NCBI GenBank assembly: GCA_047627915.1
Contig: JBLHTZ010000054.1
Location: 1-15,803, forward strand
Length of the DNA: 15,803 nucleotides
From: NORP294 sp047627915
GTDB taxonomy: Bacteria; Bacteroidota; Bacteroidia; Flavobacteriales_E; Vicingaceae
Direction: 5' to 3'
This document shows positions 1 to 7,172 of this stretch, in pieces. A program made the position numbers and the translations under genes. The notes under the pieces were generated by a model. The model worked only from the letters and a program-made list of their open reading frames with translations, had not been told where the DNA came from and did not search any database. The first letter of the stretch is position 1. The number at the start of each line of letters is the position of its first letter.

Positions 1-7
1 AGCCAAT

Positions 8-928
8 CTAAAGCTCTAAGTACGGCTTTACTTTTTGAAAAATTGAATCGTTAATTAATACAATCTTTTTGAGCTCGTCCAGTGCCTTGTACTCCCCATG
101 TTGCTTTCTATAATTAACAATCGCATTCGCATGTTTCCAATACAAATAAGGATGCGCCTTCAACTCTTCTTTTGTAGCGGTATTAATACTCAGCTTTCTA
201 AGCTTAGTCGGCACAAATACTAACTGTGTGTCTAATCGAGTTAAAGTTTCTTCTTTTAAACCATAAACTTCTTTTAGTTGATCTTTTGATACGAACCCTC
301 CTAACTCTTCTCGTCGTTTCACAATCATATCCGCTAAAAAGTCTCCGATTCCATACAAACGCTTGAAGCTTGCAGTATCTGCTTCGTTAATATCAATTTT
401 AGGGTATGCCCTTACCTTCTTTTCATACTTTTCATATTTTTTATTTTCCCACTTTGGGAACTCCTTTAAATTATCGACAACAGTCTCAGGTAGAATAATA
501 TGTGGAGCAAGTTGTTCATGTATTTTAGCGCTAATGACGTACACTCTTTTAAACTGTTCCTTCGATTTAAAACCGCCGACCAACTCTTTGTAATTCAATA
601 ATGACTTCGCTTGTTTTTCGCTGAGGCCGAATTCTTTCCAACCGTCTATCCCTAATGTATTAGGATTAAAGTCTTGTATGTCCTTTAAATTCGTCTGGTT
701 CTGGTCAAATCGTCTTTCGCGACTTTCTTTTTTACTTTGCTCCAGTTTTATACTGTCAATTTTTGCATCAATTTTTGAGATGTCTTTTTGGTCTACATCT
801 GTTTGAGGGTAATATTCAAAGAGTAAAAGCCGACCAATGACAAGAAGAATGATTAAAATGAGCAGAGAAATTACTCCTGCTCGCTCCAACTTACTGAAAT
901 AAAAATATTCCTTCAGTCGTTCTTTCAT
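8..928 (-). CDS. Membrane-anchored protein with three ComEA-type helix-hairpin-helix modules
   Basis: 306 aa, ATG start, TAG stop. A basic N-terminus is followed by one hydrophobic segment (about residues 17-37), predicting a single-pass inner-membrane protein with its C-terminal bulk in the periplasm. After a charged linker there are three helix-hairpin-helix units: about 90-145 (LGIDGWKEFGLSEKQA), 176-238 (DINEADTASFKRLYGIGDF) and 248-304 (LSINTATKEELKAHPYL). Units two and three carry the typical ComEA opening, 'IN.A....L', and the sequence around 'YGIGDFLADMIVKRRE' is a classic HhH hairpin. HhH units bind DNA backbone non-specifically, and membrane-tethered ComEA proteins receive DNA during natural uptake, so a DNA-binding or competence role is plausible but inferred. 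It follows the small lipoprotein gene with a 3-bp gap and is probably the last visible gene of that transcription unit. The three-module layout differs from classical ComEA, which has one C-terminal unit pair. Confidence 0.88.
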   Translation of the reverse strand: MKERLKEYFYFSKLERAGVISLLILIILLVIGRLLLFEYYPQTDVDQKDISKIDAKIDSIKLEQSKKESRERRFDQNQTNLKDIQDFNPNTLGIDGWKEFGLSEKQAKSLLNYKELVGGFKSKEQFKRVYVISAKIHEQLAPHIILPETVVDNLKEFPKWENKKYEKYEKKVRAYPKIDINEADTASFKRLYGIGDFLADMIVKRREELGGFVSKDQLKEVYGLKEETLTRLDTQLVFVPTKLRKLSINTATKEELKAHPYLYWKHANAIVNYRKQHGEYKALDELKKIVLINDSIFQKVKPYLEL

Positions 929-931
929 CCA

Positions 932-1594
932 TCAATCTATCAGCAGGTTTGCGGTAGTCACCGACCCACATCCATTTAACAGTATACTCAGTTTATTAAA
1001 TGTAGAGTCAGAAATGGAAGCAGAAGCTTTTGCCCTGATAAAACTATCAGTTCCAACACCGTAATATATAGTCTCAGAGACATCATTGGTATTTGGACTA
1101 GAACTAGGAATTTGAATTGTATCTATAGCACCATTTGATGGTTGTACTTTCTTATAAGTTAACGCATCATTCGTAATTGCATAAAAAAGAGTATCACTAG
1201 AACTATAAACTCTAGTTCCTGATAATTCAACTATTAATTGAGAGATATCATTCCTAAACAATTCAAGATTGATATCTTTATTTAAGTCAACATTGTCAAT
1301 CAACGTTTCAAACCCAGTTGATTTGACCAAAAGAAGACTACCAGTCCCTAAATCTTCCTCATCCAATTCATACGTAAAACTCAATGTCCCGTCTGCAGCA
1401 GTAACGCCACTTCCCAATATGATAGGAGCATTAAAACTCCCTCCAACATTAGACTTTAAAGCAATCTCGGCATTGGGCAAAGGCTCGTTACAATCTTGAT
1501 AAACTGTGCCAGAGACTAAGTTCACTCTCGTGCTTTCCTTACAAGAAGTAATAAAAAGGAGCACAGCAATACTAATCACTGAGAATTTTTTCAT
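932..1594 (-). CDS. Lipoprotein with carboxypeptidase regulatory-like domain
   Basis: 220 aa. The N-terminus MKKFSVISIAVLLFITSCK is a lipoprotein signal peptide with lipobox ITSC (lipidated Cys18), predicting a membrane-anchored lipoprotein. Residues about 26-110 (SGTVYQDCNEPLPNAEIAL, then ADGTLSFTYEL) look like a carboxypeptidase-D regulatory-like beta-sandwich: an opening 'GTV.D....P..A.I.L' strand pair and a later 'ADG..SF'. The remainder is Ser/Thr/Asp-rich and resembles no family I recognise. The start codon overlaps the stop of the upstream AGCS transporter gene in TAATG, so the two are probably translationally coupled and made together. The function is unknown; a periplasmic or surface accessory of the transporter is only a guess from gene order. 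Confidence 0.85.
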   Translation of the reverse strand: MKKFSVISIAVLLFITSCKESTRVNLVSGTVYQDCNEPLPNAEIALKSNVGGSFNAPIILGSGVTAADGTLSFTYELDEEDLGTGSLLLVKSTGFETLIDNVDLNKDINLELFRNDISQLIVELSGTRVYSSSDTLFYAITNDALTYKKVQPSNGAIDTIQIPSSSPNTNDVSETIYYGVGTDSFIRAKASASISDSTFNKLSILLNGCGSVTTANLLID

Positions 1595-3663
1595 TATTTG
1601 AATTTTTTAATAGCTCCACTTTTCACCCTAGAAAAGTAAGAGGCCATATCCTCCTTCACCTCTTTTGACATAATCAATAACCCAATAATATTGGGAAAGG
1701 CCATTCCTAGTATCATTAAGTCAGAAAAGTCTAATACAGCACCTAAACCAACTGAAGAACCAATTACAACAAAAACCAAGAAAATAAATTTGTAAGAATA
1801 ATCTGCAACTTTGCTATTCCCAAATAAATAACTCCAGGCTTTTAAACCATAGTAAGACCAGGATATCATAGTTGAAAAAGCAAATAAGAAAATAGCTACT
1901 ACTAATACACCACTAAACCATGGAAAAACACTACCAAAAGCCTCCGAAGTTAATTCTGCCCCTTCCAACCCTGATGCACCGTCTGCAAAACCTGTAAAAA
2001 TTAATACTAAAGCTGTCATAGTACAAACCACAACTGTATCTATAAAAGGCTCTAACAAAGCAACGATTCCTTCACTTACAGGCTCATTTGTTTTTGAAGC
2101 TGAGTGGGCAATAGAAGCCGACCCAACCCCTGCTTCATTCGAAAAAGCTGCTCTCTGAAAACCAACGATTAGAACCCCAATTACACCGCCTTTTAAGGCT
2201 GGGGCATTAAAGGCTCCAGTAAAAATTTCAGATAAAACAGAGCCAATATTTTCAAAATTCATCCCAATAATTATCAAGGAAAAGGAAACGTATAATATCG
2301 CCATGAATGGAACAATTTTATCTGTTACCTTAGCTATACTCTTTATTCCACCTATAATTACAACTCCAACAAGAATTGCTAATATTATTCCAAAGTACAA
2401 CCCACTGTCCTGTAAAGAAGGGAATGTACTTGAAAGCTGAGCAAATGCTTGATTAGCTTGAAACATATTTCCACCTCCGAAAGAACCGCCAATGCATAAA
2501 ATGGCAAAAAATACAGCCAGTACTTTTCCTAATCCTCCTAGCTTTTTCTTTTTCAATCCTTCACTTAAGTAGTACATCGGACCACCTGATATTTCACCAT
2601 TATCTGCGACTCTTCTATATTTAACCCCAAGTGTACATTCTACAAACTTTGAAGACATACCAATTAGCCCAGCAACAATCATCCAAAAGGTTGCCCCCGG
2701 TCCACCTAAAGTAATTGCAACTGCTACTCCTGCAATATTACCTAAACCTACTGTGGCTGAAAGCGCTGTAGTTAAAGCCTGAAAGTGTGAAACTTCCCCA
2801 TCATCTTTAGAGCTTGGGTCTGAAAACTTGCCAGCAACTAACTGTAATGCATGTTTAAAGCCTCTGATGTTTACAAACTTCATTCGAAGTGTAAAGAAAA
2901 TTGCTCCCAAGACCAACCATACTACAATAAATGGAATACCTTTTTCTTGTTTATCTCCATTCGGGTGCAGCACTGGCTGAGGAGATGTAAAAATAATCGA
3001 AGCTAGATTTTCTGCTCCAACCTCAATCACATCTTTAATATTGTTCGCGTCATAAATTATCTTACCTTCTTTTACATTGTGCTGTAATTTACCCTCGGCA
3101 TTGGCAAATATTTTGACATCTCGCTCTCCATCTTGAGTAACGATAGCAATAAAATCTCCTTTCATTACTGCTTCCCCATCAGCAATCAACCATTCTTTTA
3201 ATACAATTTTACTAACTTCAGAACTTGACCATCCCGCGGCCTTTACATTTTTTAAGTCTGCATAAACTACAGGATCATAAATTTTAATTGCTGAGAATGG
3301 ATCCCAAAACAAAAAACCAGCCATACCTTCTACTATGGGCACGAATACTGCGTTTATTTTTTCTTCCGGAGATTCAGTTTTCACAACACCTTCTAATGTT
3401 TTAGAGTTCCCTTCAGCATCTGTCACTAAAACAGAGAAACTACTTCCTTCCGTTAATCCTTCGCAGTTACTAGAACTCAAAGGAGTCTTTTGGCTGGACC
3501 ACTTGTACGTAAAAGGCACTATTCCTCCCGAAATAAGAACAAAAGCTTGCCCATCATTTATTTCATCTGAAGGGTTCTCAACTTTTAGTTCAGCAGAAAA
3601 ATCTGCGGAAAAAACAGCAAAAGAAAAAATTGCAAGAATTAGGGTAAGTACATTCTTCAACAT
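1594..3663 (-). CDS. Alanine/glycine:cation symporter (AGCS family) with large periplasmic N-terminal extension
   Basis: 689 aa from the ATG at 3663. The frame stays open to a TTG at 3693, but ATG at 3663 places a clean signal peptide (MLKNVLTLILAIFSFAVFSA) at the N-terminus. Visible parts: signal peptide 1-20; an SprB/PKD-like repeat about 25-93 (GGIVPFTYKW, then VLVTDAEGNSKT); the AGCS pre-TM helix with FWDP about 104-135; a lipoyl/biotinyl-like fold about 145-225; then the AGCS transmembrane core from about 243, with LSATVGLGNIAGVAVAI, GGPGATFWMIVAGLIGMSSK and later FSNEAGVGSASIAHS. This family imports alanine or glycine with Na+ or H+ across the inner membrane, using a LeuT-type fold. Basic residues after the first core helix (RMKF.NIRGFK) put the extension in the periplasm. 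Usual AGCS proteins are about 450-550 aa, so about 200 residues are extra. The stop overlaps the next gene's start (TAATG). The transporter assignment is firm; the role of the extension is unknown. Confidence 0.93.
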   Translation of the reverse strand: MLKNVLTLILAIFSFAVFSADFSAELKVENPSDEINDGQAFVLISGGIVPFTYKWSSQKTPLSSSNCEGLTEGSSFSVLVTDAEGNSKTLEGVVKTESPEEKINAVFVPIVEGMAGFLFWDPFSAIKIYDPVVYADLKNVKAAGWSSSEVSKIVLKEWLIADGEAVMKGDFIAIVTQDGERDVKIFANAEGKLQHNVKEGKIIYDANNIKDVIEVGAENLASIIFTSPQPVLHPNGDKQEKGIPFIVVWLVLGAIFFTLRMKFVNIRGFKHALQLVAGKFSDPSSKDDGEVSHFQALTTALSATVGLGNIAGVAVAITLGGPGATFWMIVAGLIGMSSKFVECTLGVKYRRVADNGEISGGPMYYLSEGLKKKKLGGLGKVLAVFFAILCIGGSFGGGNMFQANQAFAQLSSTFPSLQDSGLYFGIILAILVGVVIIGGIKSIAKVTDKIVPFMAILYVSFSLIIIGMNFENIGSVLSEIFTGAFNAPALKGGVIGVLIVGFQRAAFSNEAGVGSASIAHSASKTNEPVSEGIVALLEPFIDTVVVCTMTALVLIFTGFADGASGLEGAELTSEAFGSVFPWFSGVLVVAIFLFAFSTMISWSYYGLKAWSYLFGNSKVADYSYKFIFLVFVVIGSSVGLGAVLDFSDLMILGMAFPNIIGLLIMSKEVKEDMASYFSRVKSGAIKKFK

Positions 3664-3690
3664 AAAAGAGATATTTTTTTGATAAGTGAA

Positions 3691-3698
3691 CAAATATA
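3691..3698 (-). promoter_or_regulatory. Candidate Bacteroidota -7 element (TATATTTG) for the AGCS transporter gene
   Basis: The minus strand reads TATATTTG, an exact match to the Bacteroidota -7 consensus TAnnTTTG, 28 nt ahead of the ATG at 3663. It lies in the 61-bp gap after the reductase gene. I find no good TTG at the usual 17-23 nt upstream, so half of the promoter is missing. Its position fits a start site about 20 nt before the ATG. If it is active, the transporter, lipoprotein and HhH genes could be expressed separately from the genes above. Confidence 0.35.
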
Positions 3699-3724
3699 AG
3701 AAAGCAAAGGTGACTAAGAAAGCA

Positions 3725-4636
3725 TCATTTCTTCAATTGAGTCTCTAAGAATTTGATTCCTTCTTCGAAACTCACAGGATCATACCCCAAGTCATTTATT
3801 GCTTTGTCTAAAATAAACCCTGTCTTAGAAGGCCTTTTAGCTGCCTGATTCAATGAAGCTGAAGATATTTCCTCAATATAACTTTCGTCTAATTTATAAT
3901 ATTGAGCAACTCTTCGCACTAAATCAACAATGCTCATCGTATCTTTTCCTGATAAGTTATAAATTCCTTGAGCTTGTTTTTCTGCAATTAGAATGCACCC
4001 CTTAGCTAAATCCTCAGCCAATGTAGGTGATCGAAATTGGTCGTTAACTATGTTTAATTTTTGTTTTTTTTCTAAGGCTCCTTTTGCCCAAAGGACAATA
4101 TTTGAACGGCTCATATCTTCCACAATACCGTAAACAATAATCGTTCGGGCAATTGCCCACCTGCAGTTAGAAACTTGTAATGCCTTTTCAGATGCTAATT
4201 TAGATTCTCCATAATAACTCAGAGGGTTTGACTCATCTGTCTCTGTGTAAGGCCCCGCCTCTCCATCAAATATAAAATCTGTCGAAAGGTGTATAAAATG
4301 GGTATTATACTTTTCCGCTGCCTTAATTAAATACTCTACAGCTGTTACATTTAGCTCCCAACAACCTTCCTTATCACTTTCACAAGCATCAACGTTAGTC
4401 ATTGCAGCTGTATTCATAAGAACATCTGGCTGATACAAATCGAACACCCGCTTAACATCTTCCTCCGAAGCTATATCCATTGGTTCATAGGTAAACCCTG
4501 TAACTTTTGAAATTCGGTTTTCTCCTCTAGAGGTCGCTACTAGCTCAAACGTATCGCTATTAGCTAATTGCGCCACTAGCTTCTGTCCAAGCAAGCCGTT
4601 AGAACCTGTAATTAATATCTTTGTTTTCAATCCCAT
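3725..4636 (-). CDS. Extended SDR oxidoreductase, RmlD (dTDP-4-dehydrorhamnose reductase)-like
   Basis: 303 aa, close to the usual RmlD length (about 290-300). Nucleotide-binding glycine motif GSNGLLG at 11-17; NTAAMTNVDACESD at 75-88, matching the RmlD 'N.AA.T.VD..E' segment; catalytic Ser in LSTDFIFDG (about 117-125); and the active-site pair YxxxK at Tyr142-Lys146 (YYGESK). Downstream, VNDQFRSPTLAEDLAKG resembles the RmlD substrate-domain stretch 'D..G.PT...DLA'. RmlD reduces dTDP-4-keto-L-rhamnose with NAD(P)H. No rmlA, rmlB or rmlC gene lies beside it, so the substrate here is uncertain and another nucleotide-sugar or SDR role is possible. Its ATG lies inside the end of the potassium-channel gene (10-nt overlap, ATGGGATTGA), implying coupled translation. 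Fold and NAD(P) binding are firm; the rhamnose assignment is inference. Confidence 0.82.
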   Translation of the reverse strand: MGLKTKILITGSNGLLGQKLVAQLANSDTFELVATSRGENRISKVTGFTYEPMDIASEEDVKRVFDLYQPDVLMNTAAMTNVDACESDKEGCWELNVTAVEYLIKAAEKYNTHFIHLSTDFIFDGEAGPYTETDESNPLSYYGESKLASEKALQVSNCRWAIARTIIVYGIVEDMSRSNIVLWAKGALEKKQKLNIVNDQFRSPTLAEDLAKGCILIAEKQAQGIYNLSGKDTMSIVDLVRRVAQYYKLDESYIEEISSASLNQAAKRPSKTGFILDKAINDLGYDPVSFEEGIKFLETQLKK

Positions 4637-5631
4637 TTCAATAATTTATCTACTTGACTTTTCATTCCTAAAACAAAGACCTTAGAGCCTTCGTCAATAA
4701 TCTCATCAGGAGTAGGATTCAAGATGTACTTGCCTTCTTTATTTTTTAACCCAAGAATAATGGCCCCTGATCTTTTTCCGACATGCAAATCTGCAATAGA
4801 CCTATTTCTCAAATCTATAGGTAAACTATCGTAACTAATTTCTTCTAAAGAGATATTTTTATCTTGACCGGAAAGGTGATTCAAAAACTCTACCACATCG
4901 GGTTTAATAACTAAAGACGCCATGTGAGTGCCCCCCACCTTATCGGGCATTACTACATTATTTGCACCTGCCATTTTTAGTTTTTTATCTGAAGAATCCT
5001 TAGAGGCTCTGCTAATTATAAGCAAATTATGATTCATCTCCCTTGCAGTTAACACAACAAATACGTTATCTGCATCTTCAGGCAGTGTGGTGATTAGGGC
5101 TTTTGCCCGAGTAATACCCGCCTCAATTAAAATTGCATCTTCAGTAGCCTCCCCTTCTATGTAGTTATTACAATTATCTGCAATAGCCTCATTAATAATT
5201 TCTGAATCTTTCTCAATTATTACATATTCTTGACCTGATTCTTCTAATTCTTGAACGATTTGTTTTCCATTTCGTCCGTAGCCACAAATAATTACATGAT
5301 TTTCTAACTCTTCTATTTTTTTCACTTTTCTCAATTCTAATAAATGTCTTTTAAACTCTCCATCTATTAAGTATAAAGAGATGGCGGTAAGTGTATAAGT
5401 AAATGTACCGAAACTGAATACGATCAATGCCATTGTAAAATACCTCCCCCCTTCACTCAGTGGTTGAACCTCTTGGTAACCTACAGTAGAGATGGTAATT
5501 ATCGTCATAAACAAAGCATCTCCAAAGGAGTAACCTTCAATAATGGAAAAGCCCAATACACCAATAATACAAATAAGAACAACAATAAAAAAAGCAAGGT
5601 ATAGCTTTTTAAATCTCTTGTAATAGGTCAT
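4627..5631 (-). CDS. Two-TM potassium channel with cytoplasmic RCK (TrkA-N/TrkA-C) domains
   Basis: 334 aa. Order: TM1 about 10-30; a pore loop with selectivity filter TVGYQ at 49-53; TM2 about 64-89; then a Rossmann-type RCK domain starting at NHVIICGYGRNGKQIV (111-126, GxGxxG nucleotide site) with an acidic end of the second strand (IIEKDSEI); and a C-terminal TrkA-C domain about 245-334 ending FVLGMKSQVDKLL. This is the MthK/GsuK-type layout, in which a tetramer in the inner membrane conducts K+ and RCK gating responds to ligands such as Ca2+ or nucleotides. The filter has Gln where most channels have Gly (TVGYG), followed by Glu. It is the middle member of a tight set, 9 nt after the PspC-like gene and overlapping the SDR gene by 10 nt. 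The family call is strong; ion selectivity and ligand are not readable. Confidence 0.9.
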   Translation of the reverse strand: MTYYKRFKKLYLAFFIVVLICIIGVLGFSIIEGYSFGDALFMTIITISTVGYQEVQPLSEGGRYFTMALIVFSFGTFTYTLTAISLYLIDGEFKRHLLELRKVKKIEELENHVIICGYGRNGKQIVQELEESGQEYVIIEKDSEIINEAIADNCNNYIEGEATEDAILIEAGITRAKALITTLPEDADNVFVVLTAREMNHNLLIISRASKDSSDKKLKMAGANNVVMPDKVGGTHMASLVIKPDVVEFLNHLSGQDKNISLEEISYDSLPIDLRNRSIADLHVGKRSGAIILGLKNKEGKYILNPTPDEIIDEGSKVFVLGMKSQVDKLLKWD

Positions 5632-5640
5632 TATTTTATG

Positions 5641-5865
5641 TTAAATATCCCAAATGGTTTTACGCTTCCTCATTTTAAACATGTATTTGTGTTCTAGAAC
5701 AAAGGCCATAGGTAAATACAAAATAATTGGAGAACCAAGAGTTAGAAAAGAAAAGTAAATGAAAAATTTACGAATACTGGTAGAGGGTAAACCTAATTTA
5801 TGTCCCCACCATGCGCATACTCCAAAGGCATAACGTTCAAAGAAATATTGAATTCTATTAATCAT
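5641..5865 (-). CDS. Small PspC-domain membrane protein
   Basis: 74 aa. The sequence RYAFGVCAWWGHKLGLPSTS followed by IRKFFIYFSFLTLGSPIILY has the PspC layout: a short 'GV..W...LG.....IR..F' lead-in and then a hydrophobic stretch (about 35-58), with a basic tail (KMRKRK). PspC proteins are inner-membrane components of envelope-stress responses. Here only the single domain is present, without the long C-terminal part seen in larger PspC proteins, and no pspA or pspB neighbour is visible. Its start overlaps the stop of the DUF2851 gene by 8 nt (ATGATTAA) and the K+ channel follows 9 nt later, so it is made from one transcript with both. The family call is good; a stress role is inferred. Confidence 0.78.
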   Translation of the reverse strand: MINRIQYFFERYAFGVCAWWGHKLGLPSTSIRKFFIYFSFLTLGSPIILYLPMAFVLEHKYMFKMRKRKTIWDI

Positions 5866-7144
5866 TCTTGGCTGGTTTTAAAATTGCACTTCCAATCGTG
5901 CAAGTTAAACATTTTTTATTGCTACAATCTTCATTCTTCAGCTGAATCAGGGCTTGTGAGTCATAAGCAGACAAAATAGGCATCCCTAGTTCTTTCCATT
6001 TTTTTGTAATTGAGTTTCTTTCCCAAGTAATTGCTTGTAAAAACTCCATTGACCGTTCTTGAACTTTTTCATCTGCTATGTGCTTCCCGTAATTAAACAG
6101 AAGGGGTATGACTACATTAATTAACAAAATATCGATAGAAGAAGCACCTAAATTCTTCCTTTGCTTGGCACTTGCGGGGACATCAAATCGATAATGTGAA
6201 TCAAAATAAGGGTGAGATTCAACCTCGAACAATTCTTGCAAGTTGCTCAGCTGCTTTGCTTCTATAACTGCTTGAAACAAATTTGGGTTTTTTATAAATA
6301 GCGCAACAAATTGAGCTATCCTGACAGTTGGAAAGTTTGAGGGCCGCATCCGCATAAACTTCCAAATACTTTTTTCTAGTGGCTTCAAGCTATATTTATT
6401 TGATAAAAACGAATATTCCTTTTGAAGCCTTTCAGGAAAACTACCCTTTACCACTTCTTGCAGGAATCCTGCTTGACCGAAAAAGAGGGCCAATAGTTGA
6501 TGTTCATTGTTCCGGTGCTTCCTGATTAAGTTAAAATCTAATGAACTCGCCAACAATTCAAAAGGCACTGCATTCACTTTGAAACCAAAATATTTTGCCA
6601 AAAGTTGGTATAATGTAGCTTCCCAATTGTTTTTACGAAGCATTAATATTTGGTTCAATCGTTCCGACTTCAGCTCCAACCGTTCAATTAACTTTCTTTC
6701 GATAGTTTGAATTTTTACAAAATCGTCAATATTCCCAATTTCCGATTCGCATGGAATCCATGTTTTTGAATTTTGTAAAACTTCAAATTTGTCGAAAATA
6801 GATTTTTTAATTAACCCATTCAACTCTATAGTGGGAACTAATTCCCCATTATCTTGAAGTACCGGCTGATCGTCTTCCCAAACTACATGTAGAATAATTT
6901 TACTATAAGCAACATCATTCTGATGTTTGTGCTTTAACCAATCACTAGATTTTGTATGAATCTCAATATTCCCAACCCACAATGTTGCTCCAATTCGGAC
7001 TTGTCCGTTAAAAAAATCAGGTCCAGAATCAAAATTTTGAGCTCCTGAGCGGACAATAGTGAGGTCTTCCCCTTCGGTAGTTTTGAGTTCCTTCGAGTTA
7101 AACAGTTGGTATTTCCAAACGTAATGCAATAGATCTTCATTCAT
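5858..7144 (-). CDS. DUF2851 family protein
   Basis: 428 aa, about full length for this Bacteroidota family of unknown function. The conserved N-terminal block is plain: LLHYVWKYQLF at 5-15, SGPDFFNGQVRIG at 40-52, then LWVGNIEIHTKSSDW at 55-69 and HKHQNDVAYSKIILHVVW at 72-89. The C-terminus carries a conserved three-cysteine cluster, Cys407, Cys412 and Cys415 (CSNKKCLTC), which could bind a metal. No signal peptide or membrane helix is evident, so it is probably cytoplasmic. The order of acidic residues and His/Lys in GPDF...EIHTK recalls PD-(D/E)xK-like nuclease cores, but that is my inference. It follows the broken MORN gene and overlaps the PspC gene by 8 nt. Confidence 0.85.
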   Translation of the reverse strand: MNEDLLHYVWKYQLFNSKELKTTEGEDLTIVRSGAQNFDSGPDFFNGQVRIGATLWVGNIEIHTKSSDWLKHKHQNDVAYSKIILHVVWEDDQPVLQDNGELVPTIELNGLIKKSIFDKFEVLQNSKTWIPCESEIGNIDDFVKIQTIERKLIERLELKSERLNQILMLRKNNWEATLYQLLAKYFGFKVNAVPFELLASSLDFNLIRKHRNNEHQLLALFFGQAGFLQEVVKGSFPERLQKEYSFLSNKYSLKPLEKSIWKFMRMRPSNFPTVRIAQFVALFIKNPNLFQAVIEAKQLSNLQELFEVESHPYFDSHYRFDVPASAKQRKNLGASSIDILLINVVIPLLFNYGKHIADEKVQERSMEFLQAITWERNSITKKWKELGMPILSAYDSQALIQLKNEDCSNKKCLTCTIGSAILKPAKND

Positions 7145-7172
7145 TAAAACGAAGATAATTATTTTGATTTAG

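Noticed and set aside
3335..3682. Open plus-strand frame of 115 codons opposite the transporter's extension
   Set aside because: Antisense to a frame with a signal peptide and recognisable domains; no family features of its own.
3725..4636. Part of an O-antigen or rhamnose synthesis cluster
   Set aside because: No glycosyltransferase or other rml gene is nearby; the reductase stands alone among transport genes.
7150..7157. TATCTTCG as a -7 element for the DUF2851 gene
   Set aside because: One mismatch to TAnnTTTG, no -33 partner, and the predicted start site would fall on the ATG itself.
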